Positions 27,152 to 36,395 are shown, counted from the stretch's first letter. The stretch is 64,000 nucleotides of DNA from Flavobacteriales bacterium (GCA_020635495.1 JACJZQ010000003.1:227548-291547); one strand, 5' to 3'. Numbers and translations are program-made. The notes: a model not told the origin generated them from the letters alone.

Positions 27152-28404
27152 GAGTTTTCAAATTCGGAGGGGCATCTGTCAGAGATGCGGAGAGCGTCAA
27201 AAACGTTCACAACATCATTTCCAAATACACGGATAAGCCATTGGTTGTGGTGGTTTCTGCCATGGGCAAGACCACCAATAAATTTGAAAATCTGGTGAAC
27301 ACCCATTTTCTGAAGCAACCGACCACCGAAATTCTGGAAGACCTGCGCACATGCCATGGCGATATTGTCAAAGAACTCTTCGGTGATGCTGCAAAGCCGG
27401 TTCTGGAGGATATTGACAACACTTTGGTTGAAGTGGAATGGGCGTTGGATGACCCAGAGGGTTTGGACCGCCATTTTCAATACGATCAGATCGTTTCCAT
27501 AGGCGAAATGCTCTCCACCAAGATCATTTCGGCCTATCTCAAGCACCAAGGCTTGAGCAATGAATGGGTGGATGCACGAGACCTTATTCGCACCGATAAT
27601 AATTATCAGGATGCGAAAATTGAGTGGGACACTACCAAAGAGATGACCAATGCACGGATCTCTCAAGCGCTGAAAAAAGCCAACGTGGTGGTTACACAAG
27701 GATTTATCGGTGGCACCAGCGAGAACTTTACCACCACCCTTGGTCGTGAGGGTTCTGACTTTACCGCAGCCATTCTTGCCCATTGTCTTGGGGCAGAAAG
27801 CGTAACCATTTGGAAGGATGTACCAGGTGTATTGAATGCCGATCCGAAGTTTTACGAAGACACGGTCCTCATTCCGGAGATGTCTTATTTCGATGCCATG
27901 GAGCTGGCCTATTTCGGAACAAGCGTTATCCACCCAAAAACGATAAAGCCACTTCAGAATTCCAACATTCCGCTGTACGTCCGTTCGTTTGTTGACCACG
28001 ATTCGCCTGGAACCGTTGTTTCCAATCGAAATGACCTGAAGATCGTTCCTTCATTTATTGTAAAACCCGATCAGGTGTTGGTTTCCATCACACCCAAGGA
28101 TTATTCGTTTGTTACCGAAACGCACTTCACCAACATTTACACGGTGCTCAGTGCCATTCGCATGAAAGCCAATTGCGCCCAGAATTCTGCCGTCAATTTC
28201 TCGTTCAGCACCAATAACGATCCTGAAAAACTGAAGGAGCTGGAACAGCGGTTAAGCGATGAGTATCATCTTACATTCATAGAAGGAGCAGAATTGGTTA
28301 CGGTGCGCTACTATGATGAAGACACCATTTCTCGCATCACAAAAGGGAAAAATCTTCTACTGGATCATAGAACACCAACCTCTGCGCAGTTGGTGGTGAA
28401 GTGA
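27148..28404 (+). CDS. Aspartate kinase (monofunctional)
   Basis: A 418-residue kinase for the first step of lysine, threonine and methionine synthesis (aspartate to aspartyl phosphate). The N terminus has VFKFGGASVRDAESVKN (KFGG[TS]S-like ATP site, with Ala for Thr). TTLGREGSDFTAAILA and KDVPGVLNADPKF are clear amino-acid kinase motifs, and YFGTSVIHPKTIKPL follows. The C-terminal 110 residues have only weak ACT-like pattern (LVSITPKDYSFVTETHFTNIYTVL), so feedback control cannot be inferred with confidence. There is no fused homoserine dehydrogenase. It ends back-to-back with the dehydrogenase gene on the other strand (TGATCA). Confidence 0.9.
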   Translation: MRVFKFGGASVRDAESVKNVHNIISKYTDKPLVVVVSAMGKTTNKFENLVNTHFLKQPTTEILEDLRTCHGDIVKELFGDAAKPVLEDIDNTLVEVEWALDDPEGLDRHFQYDQIVSIGEMLSTKIISAYLKHQGLSNEWVDARDLIRTDNNYQDAKIEWDTTKEMTNARISQALKKANVVVTQGFIGGTSENFTTTLGREGSDFTAAILAHCLGAESVTIWKDVPGVLNADPKFYEDTVLIPEMSYFDAMELAYFGTSVIHPKTIKPLQNSNIPLYVRSFVDHDSPGTVVSNRNDLKIVPSFIVKPDQVLVSITPKDYSFVTETHFTNIYTVLSAIRMKANCAQNSAVNFSFSTNNDPEKLKELEQRLSDEYHLTFIEGAELVTVRYYDEDTISRITKGKNLLLDHRTPTSAQLVVK

Positions 28405-29352
28405 TCAGTGAACCTTTGAAAACTCGTGCTGAATCTTCTCTGCTAGAACGTGTGCCATTTTAGCGTTGCTTTCCAGCGTCCAACCTGCAACATGTGGGGT
28501 AAACAGCACTTTGTCTGAGTCTATCAGATATTGAAGTGTTTCCGGGATCTGCTGATTCTCTATCTGCTCAAAATTGAACTTTTCGACCTCCAACACATCG
28601 AGGCAAGCGCCCAGTACTTTACCCGATTCAATGGCCCAAACCAAGGCTTCCGTATTTACGATAGGTCCGCGAGACGTGTTGATGAGATAGATCGGATTTT
28701 TGAGTTTTTCGAAAAACTTATCATCAAGCAGATGGTACGTTTCCTGCGTTAGCGGCACGTGCAACGATACGATCTCAGCTTCTTGATAAATGCTTTCCAT
28801 GTTGGTTTCAATGACCAGGTCGCTGCTAAATCCCTTCTTGAACTTATCGTACGCGTAAGTCAGCACTCCGAATCCGCTCAACCGCTTGGCAAACGCCTGA
28901 CCTGTATTTCCGTAACCAATGATTCCGACCGTTCTTCCGAGCAGTTCAACACCGCGGTTGGCCTCACGTTTCCAAATGCCATTACGCACTTCTCTGTCGG
29001 AAGTATTGATGTGGTTGAACAGACAGAGCAACATACCCATGGCGTGCTCTGCCACCGCATCGCGGTTGCCTTCTGGCGCATTGAAACACTTAACGCCCAA
29101 CATCTTGGCGTATGCTACATCAATGTTCTCCAATCCTGAGCCCGCTCTTGCCACAAATCGCAGATTCACTGCGGCATCCAACAATTCCTTATCCAGCTTG
29201 ATGCGGCTTCTGATAACGATTCCTTCGTACTCGTGGATTATTCCAAGAATCTCGTGTCGGGAAAGCAATGTTCCATCAACGCAATCAAAGTCCATTCGCG
29301 TTAAATGCGAAGAGAGATGCTCGTGAACCGTATCAATGAATAGGATCTTCAT
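28405..29352 (-). CDS. D-2-hydroxyacid dehydrogenase (phosphoglycerate dehydrogenase-like)
   Basis: A 315-residue NAD-dependent dehydrogenase. The Rossmann motif is GRTVGIIGYGNTGQAFAKRL, the catalytic Arg lies in INTSRGPIVNTEAL, the Glu in the following segment, and the His in LFTPHVAGWT. The substrate-binding N-terminal part has FVARAGSGLENIDV and NAPEGNRDAVAEHA, typical of SerA-like enzymes. There is no C-terminal ACT domain. It could make 3-phosphohydroxypyruvate for serine synthesis, or act on another 2-hydroxyacid. No serC or serB is nearby to decide. Confidence 0.88.
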   Translation of the reverse strand: MKILFIDTVHEHLSSHLTRMDFDCVDGTLLSRHEILGIIHEYEGIVIRSRIKLDKELLDAAVNLRFVARAGSGLENIDVAYAKMLGVKCFNAPEGNRDAVAEHAMGMLLCLFNHINTSDREVRNGIWKREANRGVELLGRTVGIIGYGNTGQAFAKRLSGFGVLTYAYDKFKKGFSSDLVIETNMESIYQEAEIVSLHVPLTQETYHLLDDKFFEKLKNPIYLINTSRGPIVNTEALVWAIESGKVLGACLDVLEVEKFNFEQIENQQIPETLQYLIDSDKVLFTPHVAGWTLESNAKMAHVLAEKIQHEFSKVH

Positions 29353-29380
29353 TCGGGCTGCAAATTACTTCATTCAAGCG

Positions 29381-30739
29381 TCAGATAACAAGTGTATACA
29401 TCAACCTTCCTATCATGAAATAGAAGAACAGCCCAATGATGTCGTTACTGGTTGTAATGAACGGGCCCGTGGCCAATGCGGGGTCGATCTTCATGCGGTG
29501 CAACGTAAGCGGCATGAATGTGCCGAATGCTGCCGCGAAAAGTATTACCGCCAACAGCGATGCACCAATAGTAAGACTGAGTGCCACCGGATAGCTGAAT
29601 ATCCAACTGTAAGCCAATAGAACCAACGAACACGCCAAACCGTTGACAAGACCCACCATCAATTCTTTCAGAATGCGTTTTACCATTCCATCCTTACTCA
29701 ACGTATTGTTGGCCAAACCCTGTACAATAAGTGCAGATGATTGAATGCCCACATTACCACCCATGGCCACAACCAACGGAATGAAAAATGCCATCTGCGG
29801 ACTGAGTTTCAGTTCATCCTCATAGTTGGCAATGACCATGGCGCCCACAATTCCGCCCAACATGGCTATGAGCAGCCAAGGCAAACGTGCACGGCTCATT
29901 ACCCAAACACTATCGGTGGTTTCGATATCTTCCGAGATACCGGAAAGCATCTGGTAGTCTTTCGAGGTCTCCTCACGCACCACGTCCATCACGTCATCAA
30001 CCGTAATTCTACCTACCAATCGGTCCTGATTATCCACGACCGGCAGCACAACCATGTCGTACTTCTCAAATACCTTGATGATCTCTTCGGCCTTGGCATC
30101 TGTCTTAACAGAAATGGCACCTTCCTCAAAAATGTCTTTGATTATGGTGCGTTCTGTGTTGAGTAGCATCCTTTTCAGAGAAACAATGCCCAACAGAACA
30201 CCATCATTGGAAACAACATAAACGGTGAAAACCTTGTCTACATCCTCGGCCTGCTTACGCATTTCTCTAACGCAGCGCAGAATGGTCCAATTCTGATTGA
30301 CCTTGATGAGCTCCTTTGCCATCAGGGCACCAGCCGTGCCTTCCTCGTAACTCAGAAGCTCAGAGATGTTCTCGCTGTGCTCCTCGTCCTCCACCATTTC
30401 CAGAACCTCGTCCTGACGTTCTTCTGGAAGTTCCTGAATGATGTCGGCCGCATCATCCGTATCGAGCTCGTCTACAAACTCGGCAATTTCCTCATCAGAC
30501 AACGATGCCAGAAACCTCTCCCTAACATCCTCATCCAGTTCCATAAGAACCTCAGAGCCCTGCTCATTCTCCAACAAACGGAAAATAAATTGTGCTTCTT
30601 GGAGGTTGACCTCATCAAGAATTTCGGCAATATCGGCTGGGTATAACTCTCCTACTTTGGCAGAAACCGTGTCTCTGTCAAACCGTGCAATGTCCTCCTT
30701 TAGTGTCTCGAGGAATTCGTTCGTCAGTTCGAACTGCAT
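29381..30739 (-). CDS. mgtE: Magnesium transporter MgtE
   Basis: A 452-residue Mg2+ channel. The N-terminal helical superdomain (about residues 1-130, acidic, with repeated E-rich LPEERQDEVLEMVEDEEH pieces) is followed by two CBS domains (about 135-260) that sense Mg2+ and close the pore. Five C-terminal membrane helices contain the conserved FIPLVVAMGGNVGIQSSALIVQGL and the late ATGPFITTSNDIIGLFFYF. Length and domain order are standard. It shares orientation with the hydroxyacid dehydrogenase and rsmA genes, with gaps of 28 and 39 bp. Confidence 0.96.
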   Translation of the reverse strand: MQFELTNEFLETLKEDIARFDRDTVSAKVGELYPADIAEILDEVNLQEAQFIFRLLENEQGSEVLMELDEDVRERFLASLSDEEIAEFVDELDTDDAADIIQELPEERQDEVLEMVEDEEHSENISELLSYEEGTAGALMAKELIKVNQNWTILRCVREMRKQAEDVDKVFTVYVVSNDGVLLGIVSLKRMLLNTERTIIKDIFEEGAISVKTDAKAEEIIKVFEKYDMVVLPVVDNQDRLVGRITVDDVMDVVREETSKDYQMLSGISEDIETTDSVWVMSRARLPWLLIAMLGGIVGAMVIANYEDELKLSPQMAFFIPLVVAMGGNVGIQSSALIVQGLANNTLSKDGMVKRILKELMVGLVNGLACSLVLLAYSWIFSYPVALSLTIGASLLAVILFAAAFGTFMPLTLHRMKIDPALATGPFITTSNDIIGLFFYFMIGRLMYTLVI

Positions 30740-30778
30740 GGTTCAATGGCGTAGGCATTCGTTAAACTTGGCCCGCTG

Positions 30779-31540
30779 TCAGTCGGCTACACACTTCGTG
30801 ATGTGAACAAAATCCTCTACCGAAAGCCTTTCGGCCCTGAGCGTAAGAAGATGCTCATCTGGAGCGGTGGCAAAAGTAAAGGTTTTAAGAGCATTCCTCA
30901 AGGTCTTGCGCCTCTGATTGAACGCAGCCTTTACCACTTGGATAAATTTTTTCTCGTCACAATCCAGTTGTTTAACATTATTCCTTCGGAGCCGAATAAC
31001 GGCAGAATCTACTTTGGGCGGAGGATGAAAAACCCCAGGCGGCACTTTGAACAGATAGTCGATATCATAGTAAGCTTGTAGCAGCACACTCAGAATTCCG
31101 TAGGTTTTTGAACCTGGTCCAGCGGCAATCCTATCGGCAACTTCCTTCTGTATCATACCGATGCATTCTGGAACCTTGTTCCGATTATCCAAAACCTTGA
31201 AGAATATCTGTGATGAGATGTTGTACGGGAAGTTACCGATAACGCAAAGCGGGCCTTCAGTTATCTCATTGAATACGAGTTTCAGGAAATCGCCCTCAAT
31301 CAGGTTATCCGTTAGTTGGATAAAGTTCTCCTTCAGATAAACTACAGATTCAGAGTCCATTTCCACCGCGTGTACTTCATATTCTTTTTGAAGCAGAAAC
31401 TGGGTGAGAACTCCCGTTCCCGGACCGACCTCGAGCAGGTGCTTGTAATTGCCATGGCCCGTTAGCGCATCCGCAATCTTAGCTGCAATATTCTGGTCTT
31501 TCAGAAAGTGTTGACCGAGATGTTTCTTCGGGCGGACCAT
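30779..31540 (-). CDS. rsmA: 16S rRNA (A1518/A1519) dimethyltransferase RsmA/KsgA
   Basis: A 253-residue enzyme that dimethylates two adjacent adenosines in the 3' hairpin of 16S rRNA during 30S maturation. The N-terminal KKHLGQHFLKDQNIA is the family signature. SAM motif I is LLEVGPGTGVLTQFLL and the catalytic motif IV is IGNFPYNISSQIFFK. The C-terminal domain with FNQRRKTLRNALK is present. It starts at the last base of the upstream DUF4286 stop, so it is probably translated by coupling. Confidence 0.97.
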   Translation of the reverse strand: MVRPKKHLGQHFLKDQNIAAKIADALTGHGNYKHLLEVGPGTGVLTQFLLQKEYEVHAVEMDSESVVYLKENFIQLTDNLIEGDFLKLVFNEITEGPLCVIGNFPYNISSQIFFKVLDNRNKVPECIGMIQKEVADRIAAGPGSKTYGILSVLLQAYYDIDYLFKVPPGVFHPPPKVDSAVIRLRRNNVKQLDCDEKKFIQVVKAAFNQRRKTLRNALKTFTFATAPDEHLLTLRAERLSVEDFVHITKCVAD

Positions 31541-31845
31541 TAATCAATGGTCTCTAAAACGGTTCTGAATGCAACGAATTTTCCATCGTAGCGCTTCTTT
31601 ACATCTTCTTGCAATCGTGGCGCGTGCGATCCTTGGTATTTCTGAAGATCGGCCATGCTATTACAGAGGTATTGGACGGAGTAGGTCACACCACCTTCAT
31701 CCTTAGTAAGCAGCACTTTGGCAAATCTGTTTTCGAGAAAAAAACCTGTTGCCATCACATCGGGAATGTGAACCTGCTTCATCCACTCAACCCATTCTTC
31801 ATGCACATCTTCATCGATGCTGATAGTTACGCTGTAAATGATCAT
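31540..31845 (-). CDS. DUF4286 family protein
   Basis: A 101-residue protein resembling DUF4286 (MIIYSVTISIDEDVHEEWVEWM, then HIPDVMATGFF and a ferredoxin-like alternation of strands and helices). The family is common in Bacteroidota, often next to rsmA as here, and its function is unknown. The fold looks like that of the dimeric alpha/beta barrel (ABM-like) group. Its stop shares a base with the rsmA start (TAATG). Confidence 0.82.
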   Translation of the reverse strand: MIIYSVTISIDEDVHEEWVEWMKQVHIPDVMATGFFLENRFAKVLLTKDEGGVTYSVQYLCNSMADLQKYQGSHAPRLQEDVKKRYDGKFVAFRTVLETID

Positions 31846-31873
31846 GCCGTAAAGAAAGAGAATTCGTGGCGGA

Positions 31874-33691
31874 TCAATTCAACAGATCGCCACGCAAACT
31901 TCGGTAACGCTTGCGCGCCTCAACCGTGTAAAGAGAGCCAGGGTGATGCAAAAGGAGTTCCTGATACAGTTCCATGGCTTTTGATGTGTCCTCCAACCTA
32001 TCTTCATAGAGCTGAGCCGAACGATAAATGGCATCATCAGCCAAAAGATCGTCAGGATACTCTGAATAAACCCGAGCAAAATGCTCAACAGCCTTGATGT
32101 AGTCCTTTTCCTTAACGGCTATTTCCCCTCGCTTAAATAGAATATCATCCACCAAGCTGTGCCCCGGATGGAATTCCTCAATGCTGTCCAACGCCATTTT
32201 TGCGCTGTCCAATTTGTTCTGATACAGAAGCAGGTCGGCTCTGGCAAACGTTCCTAGGGCCGAATAGGTCGAATCCATGTAAGAGTTATCAGAGATAAGC
32301 ATGGACAGATACAATGCATCATTCGAAATGAAATCGGAGGTTGCCGCCTTCAATACGTTGAGTTGCGCCACAGCCCAATCGAACTGACCTGTGTAGTAAG
32401 CCAACTTAGCGTTTTTCAGCTTGGCCGTTCTACCAATGTCGTCTGTTTTGAACATCTTCTCCGCCTGAGAATACAGTAAGGTGGTTTCCCAAACCTCGCC
32501 CGTAAAAAGCAAGGCATCTGCCAACTGTACTTTTGCCAGCGCCAAGTCTTTGCGGTCTATTCCAGGCAGTTCAAGCACTTCATACAAAAGATCTATCCCT
32601 TTCTGAGTATTGTGCATGTAAAAGGTGTAGAGTTCTGCCAGATTCATCATCATCTGAGCTACGTTTCCGTTCCTTCCAAACTCATCCAACGTTGTAAGGA
32701 AAGTCTGTTCGAGGTCTTCCAACTCTGAAGTTGAATAATCTCCTCCGGCCACAGCTTTCTCATACAGCGTATTGACGAGGTCCTTCTTGCAACTCAAATA
32801 GTAGTAATTGTCCCGACCCTTTTTAATGACGTAACGATAACCATCAATGGCCATATCGTAGTCTCCGTTTGCCCTGCAGATATGAGACATGGACATGACC
32901 CTTGCTCCCTCTTCTTTATTTCTACGGTCCAGTGCTTTGGCCTGTGCCATTGCCTGCGCAAACTTCTTCTCTTGGCTGAAGTGCCACATCAGCAATTCAG
33001 GATAAACATCCCGTTGTGGTTGGCGTTGTATACGACCAATAACAGCTTCTTCAAAATACTCGCGTTTCTGACCAGAGCGGTCGTCTGAGAAAATCTCCAG
33101 CAGATCGGTCTTTACCTTGGTTACTTGAGACTGGTCTTCGGCCAGCGCATCCATGTACTCTTCCAACGCCAGATCAAAACTGCCTTGGCGATTGTAAACA
33201 TTGGCCAACTCAAAGCGGTACATATACAGACCGTTGAGCATCTTTCTGCCCTTTTCGTAGGTCCGAACCACGTATTCCAATTCTCCTTTATCGAGGAATG
33301 CATTGGCCAAGGCGTCTATCTGCCTCTGAAAGGGCGGTAATTCTTGCAAGCCTTTGGCATAAGCCTGCAAAGCCTTTTTTTCATCTCCAGAAGCCTTGTA
33401 AACCTGGCCCAAGCTGACGTAAAGTACAGGGTCTCCTTCCTTTTTGATGCGCTTTTCTACTTGCTTTTCGGCTTCAGAAAACTCCTCTAAATTCAGCAGA
33501 CAATCTATATAGTATTGAAAGAAAAACTCATCGTTGTACCGCTTATACAACTTCTTGTAGTACACCTCGGCCTTGTCGTATTCACCGTTCTTGAAAAACT
33601 GGGCAGCCAGTTGCTCGTCCGTGTCGGTCTGCGCCAACGAGTAGATCGGAAGTGCAATTAGAATTGATATGGCTATGATGATGCTTCTCAC
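31874..33691 (-). CDS. Secreted tetratricopeptide-repeat protein
   Basis: A 605-residue protein with a signal peptide (MRSIIIAISILIALPIYSLAQ) and many TPR-like helix pairs: EQLAAQFFKNGEYDKAEVYYKKLY at the N terminus, ALQAYAKGLQEL, DLALEEYMDALAED and, at the C terminus, YIKAVEHFARVYSEYPDDLLAD and KAMELYQELLLHHPGS. It is probably periplasmic or on the outer membrane as a scaffold. The start codon is GTG at 33691, overlapping the stop of the upstream lipoprotein gene (GTGA), which suggests joint production with that lipoprotein. No enzymatic domain is visible. Confidence 0.8.
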   Translation of the reverse strand: MRSIIIAISILIALPIYSLAQTDTDEQLAAQFFKNGEYDKAEVYYKKLYKRYNDEFFFQYYIDCLLNLEEFSEAEKQVEKRIKKEGDPVLYVSLGQVYKASGDEKKALQAYAKGLQELPPFQRQIDALANAFLDKGELEYVVRTYEKGRKMLNGLYMYRFELANVYNRQGSFDLALEEYMDALAEDQSQVTKVKTDLLEIFSDDRSGQKREYFEEAVIGRIQRQPQRDVYPELLMWHFSQEKKFAQAMAQAKALDRRNKEEGARVMSMSHICRANGDYDMAIDGYRYVIKKGRDNYYYLSCKKDLVNTLYEKAVAGGDYSTSELEDLEQTFLTTLDEFGRNGNVAQMMMNLAELYTFYMHNTQKGIDLLYEVLELPGIDRKDLALAKVQLADALLFTGEVWETTLLYSQAEKMFKTDDIGRTAKLKNAKLAYYTGQFDWAVAQLNVLKAATSDFISNDALYLSMLISDNSYMDSTYSALGTFARADLLLYQNKLDSAKMALDSIEEFHPGHSLVDDILFKRGEIAVKEKDYIKAVEHFARVYSEYPDDLLADDAIYRSAQLYEDRLEDTSKAMELYQELLLHHPGSLYTVEARKRYRSLRGDLLN

Positions 33692-34236
33692 TCCTCTTCT
33701 TTCTCAGGCAGGTCGATGATTAAACGGTCAATTTCCTCCTTTAGTTCAGCGTACGTTTCAAAACAACTGTTAAGCTCTACAATCAGCTGATCCGCCCCTT
33801 CCTGAAGACTCTCTACAAACAGAAATTCCTGTTCAATATGGGTATTCACACTGTCTTTGTCAGCTCGGTATTCCTTCAGATCAGACTGTAGATTGAACAG
33901 CTGATTTCTGGTTCTGACCAACTCCGCGTCTATCATTTCCTTTCGCGATAGGCAGCTTTGAAGATGCTTTTCCAGTCCACAGAAATCCACCAAGGACTGC
34001 GCATCTTCCAAATTGACGGTGTCGGTCATTTCGTTCTGAATCTTCTGACACTTCTGGTCAATGTCTTTTGCGTACTGACGAATGAGTCTTGCATCAACAT
34101 CGTTGGATGTGGACTCAACATTGGAAAGAACGCTCATCAAGCTTTCCGTTGCGTTCAGCTCAGCCGTAAAGTCTGGTCTGCAACTGATGAGAGTTGTTAA
34201 GAAAATCAGGGCGATGATGTACCGCCAGTTAAGCAT
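33688..34236 (-). CDS. Coiled-coil lipoprotein of unknown function
   Basis: A 182-residue protein with a lipoprotein signal ending LTTLISC, so Cys19 is the likely lipidated residue. The rest is highly charged and predicted helical (long runs of Glu, Gln and Asn with heptad-like Leu spacing around SLVDFCGLEKHLQ and RNQLFNLQSDLKEYR), consistent with a coiled coil. No family recognised. It overlaps serS by 8 bp and the TPR gene by 4 bp, so it forms a coupled pair with the TPR protein. Confidence 0.7.
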   Translation of the reverse strand: MLNWRYIIALIFLTTLISCRPDFTAELNATESLMSVLSNVESTSNDVDARLIRQYAKDIDQKCQKIQNEMTDTVNLEDAQSLVDFCGLEKHLQSCLSRKEMIDAELVRTRNQLFNLQSDLKEYRADKDSVNTHIEQEFLFVESLQEGADQLIVELNSCFETYAELKEEIDRLIIDLPEKEEE

Positions 34237-35509
34237 TCAATTCTATTGATTCGAAACCTGTGTACTTGTGCAAAACGGCCGGAATTCTGATTCCATTTTC
34301 GGCCTGATTGTTCTCTATCAATGCTGCCATGATGCGTGGTAAAGCCAATGCACTTCCGTTCAGCGTGTGCGCCAATTGCGGCTTATCATTCCCTTGGCGG
34401 TAACGCAGTTTCAATCGGTTGGTCTGAAATGTCTCAAAGTTGGAAACAGAACTCACCTCCAACCATCTTTCCTGTCCACCAGACCACACCTCGAAATCAA
34501 AGGTCAGGGCAGAGGTAAAACCGAGGTCACCACCACAAAGTCTGAGAATGCGGTAGTGCAATCCGAGTTTATCCAACAAACCTGCTGCATGAGCCACCAT
34601 GGTATCCAACACTTCATAGCTCTTATCTGGGTGAACCACCTGAACGATCTCCACCTTATCGAACTGGTGCAATCGGTTCAGGCCCTTCACATCTTTTCCG
34701 TAAGAGCCGGCCTCGCGTCTAAAGCAAGGAGAATAAGCTGTCAGTTTCTTTGGCAACTCATCCTCATTCAAAATCACATCTCTGAAAATGTTGGTCAACG
34801 GAACTTCCGCTGTTGGAATCATATACAGGTTGTCATCCTTCATGTGGTACATCTGCCCTTCCTTATCTGGCAACTGTCCCGTTCCGAATCCAGATGCTTC
34901 GTTAACCACGAATGGCGGTATGAACTCGGTGTAACCAGCGGCTCTGGCCTCGTCCAAAAAGAAGTTGATCAACGCTCTCTGAAGTTGTGCTCCTTTCCCA
35001 ACGTAAAGTGGAAATCCAGCTCCTGTGATCTTTGCTCCAAGTTCAAAATCTATCAGGTTCAGTTCTCTCACCAAGTCCCAATGCGGCTTTGGTGTAAAAT
35101 CAAAAGTAGGTTTGGCTCCATGTTCAGAAACCACTTCATTGTCTTGGTCTGATTTGCCCGCAGGCACACTTTGGTGTGGAATATTAGGAAGGTGATAAAG
35201 CAGTTCGTTCAGTTCGTTTTGAACCTCTGCCATCTGATCTTGCAGAACACTTGATTTCTGCTTCAGGTCCGCGGCTTTTGCCTTAGCGTCATTTGCTTCC
35301 TGCGCTTTGCCTTGCTTAAAGAGCCCTCCAATTTCCTTAGCCAACTTATTGGCTTCGGCCAACGTTTCGTCCAATTGTGTTTGCGTGGCTCTTCGCTTTT
35401 CATCCAAGGCCAGAACGCTGTCAATGGATTCGGTTGCATCAAATCCTCTGGCTTTCAACCTCTCAATAACCTCGTTTCGGTTTTCTTTTATGTACGCTGT
35501 CTGTAACAT
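34229..35509 (-). CDS. serS: Seryl-tRNA synthetase
   Basis: A 426-residue class II aminoacyl-tRNA synthetase. The N-terminal coiled-coil arm (about residues 30-105) that grips tRNA-Ser is visible as a long Lys/Glu/Ala-rich helical stretch. Motif 2 is SPCFRREAGSYGKDVKGLNRLHQF, and motif 3 is LNGSALALPRIMAALIEN. Length is normal. It heads the minus-strand run that continues through the lipoprotein, TPR and rsmA genes. Confidence 0.98.
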   Translation of the reverse strand: MLQTAYIKENRNEVIERLKARGFDATESIDSVLALDEKRRATQTQLDETLAEANKLAKEIGGLFKQGKAQEANDAKAKAADLKQKSSVLQDQMAEVQNELNELLYHLPNIPHQSVPAGKSDQDNEVVSEHGAKPTFDFTPKPHWDLVRELNLIDFELGAKITGAGFPLYVGKGAQLQRALINFFLDEARAAGYTEFIPPFVVNEASGFGTGQLPDKEGQMYHMKDDNLYMIPTAEVPLTNIFRDVILNEDELPKKLTAYSPCFRREAGSYGKDVKGLNRLHQFDKVEIVQVVHPDKSYEVLDTMVAHAAGLLDKLGLHYRILRLCGGDLGFTSALTFDFEVWSGGQERWLEVSSVSNFETFQTNRLKLRYRQGNDKPQLAHTLNGSALALPRIMAALIENNQAENGIRIPAVLHKYTGFESIELNA

Positions 35510-35537
35510 GAATTTCTATCGCGAATTTATCTACTGG

Positions 35538-35574
35538 AAACAAAAAATCCCTTGAACCGAGGCACAAGGGATTT
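35538..35574 (-). terminator. Terminator after rpmA
   Basis: A perfect 10-bp stem AAATCCCTTG / CAAGGGATTT with a 10-nt loop. On the minus strand it ends in a T-run, placing it just beyond the rpmA stop and before serS. Confidence 0.85.
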
Positions 35575-35595
35575 CTCAAATAACGTGTCGGTTTC

Positions 35596-35853
35596 TTAGC
35601 TGAAAGGAACTACAGAGACAAACGAACGATTGTCTTTTCTCTTTCTGAATTCAACTGTACCGTCTACCAATGCAAAAAGCGTGTGGTCTTTTCCAATACC
35701 AACGTTTTCACCTGGATGATGACCTGTTCCGCGCTGACGAACAATGATGTTACCAGCTACAGCGGCCTGACCACCGAATATCTTAACTCCGAGTCTTTTA
35801 CTTTCTGACTCTCTTCCGTTTTTAGAACTACCAGCTCCTTTCTTGTGTGCCAT
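35596..35853 (-). CDS. rpmA: 50S ribosomal protein L27
   Basis: An 85-residue ribosomal protein at the peptidyl-transferase centre. The N terminus MAHKKGAGSSKNGRES and VKIFGGQAAVAGNIIVRQRGT are the family signature. There is no N-terminal cleaved extension of the Firmicutes kind. It lies 23 bp after rplU in the usual L21-L27 pair and is followed by a strong terminator. Confidence 0.98.
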   Translation of the reverse strand: MAHKKGAGSSKNGRESESKRLGVKIFGGQAAVAGNIIVRQRGTGHHPGENVGIGKDHTLFALVDGTVEFRKRKDNRSFVSVVPFS

Positions 35854-35876
35854 GGTTGTTTACCTTTTTCGGATTA

Positions 35877-36305
35877 TTACTCTTTATCGTCTGATTTTTG
35901 CTCAGCCTTTGGAGCTGCTTCTTTCTTAGGAGCAGCCTCTTTCTTTTCTGCTTTTGGCGCAGCTTCTTTGGCCTCTGCCTTAGCGGCACCACCTTTTGCA
36001 GAAATTCCTTCAATGACCAATTCGGTCAAAGCCTGACGGTGGCCATTCAATTTCTGGTATCCTTTTCTTCTTTTCTTCTTGAAAACAAGAACCTTATCGT
36101 CTTTCAAGTGAGAAACGATCTTGGCAGAAACAGTTGCACCTGTTACAGTTGGCGTTCCAACAGTCACTTTCCCTTTGTCATCCAAAAGAAGGACCTTATC
36201 GAAAGTTACTTTAGAACCTTCTTTTCCTTCCAATCTGTGAGCGAACACTTTTGTGTCTTTCTCAACCTTGAACTGTTGTCCAGCTATATCAACAATTGCG
36301 TACAT
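35877..36305 (-). CDS. rplU: 50S ribosomal protein L21 with low-complexity C-terminal tail
   Basis: A 142-residue protein starting at ATG 36305 (MYAIVDIAGQQFKVEKDTK), the canonical L21 start; a longer ORF beginning 42 nt upstream reads through the mRNA leader and is rejected. The core of about 103 residues has KVLVFKKKRRKGYQKLNGHRQ near its end. The remaining 38 or so residues are almost only Ala, Lys, Glu and Pro in EAAPKAEKKEAAP-like repeats. Such tails occur on L21 of Bacteroidota; their role is unknown. It is the first gene of the rplU-rpmA unit with its own complete promoter. Confidence 0.96.
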   Translation of the reverse strand: MYAIVDIAGQQFKVEKDTKVFAHRLEGKEGSKVTFDKVLLLDDKGKVTVGTPTVTGATVSAKIVSHLKDDKVLVFKKKRRKGYQKLNGHRQALTELVIEGISAKGGAAKAEAKEAAPKAEKKEAAPKKEAAPKAEQKSDDKE

Positions 36306-36344
36306 CTTAAACAGAATTGTATTTATCTCCCCAAATTGGGGCTG

Positions 36345-36374
36345 CAAATTTAAGAAAAGAAAGACTGCTTACAA
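36345..36374 (-). promoter_or_regulatory. Promoter of rplU-rpmA (TTG-N19-TAAATTTG)
   Basis: On the minus strand TTG and TAAATTTG are separated by exactly 19 nt, matching both elements of the Bacteroidota sigma-ABfr promoter. The predicted leader is about 37 nt and contains the hairpin CCCCAATTTGGGG-like stretch next to the L21 start. Confidence 0.7.
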
Positions 36375-36395
36375 CAGCGTCTGAAAATAATTTAT

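Noticed and set aside
27130..27999. 289-codon minus-strand frame
   Set aside because: Antisense shadow of the aspartate kinase gene, which has clear kinase motifs.
34367..35152. 261-codon plus-strand frame
   Set aside because: Antisense to serS.
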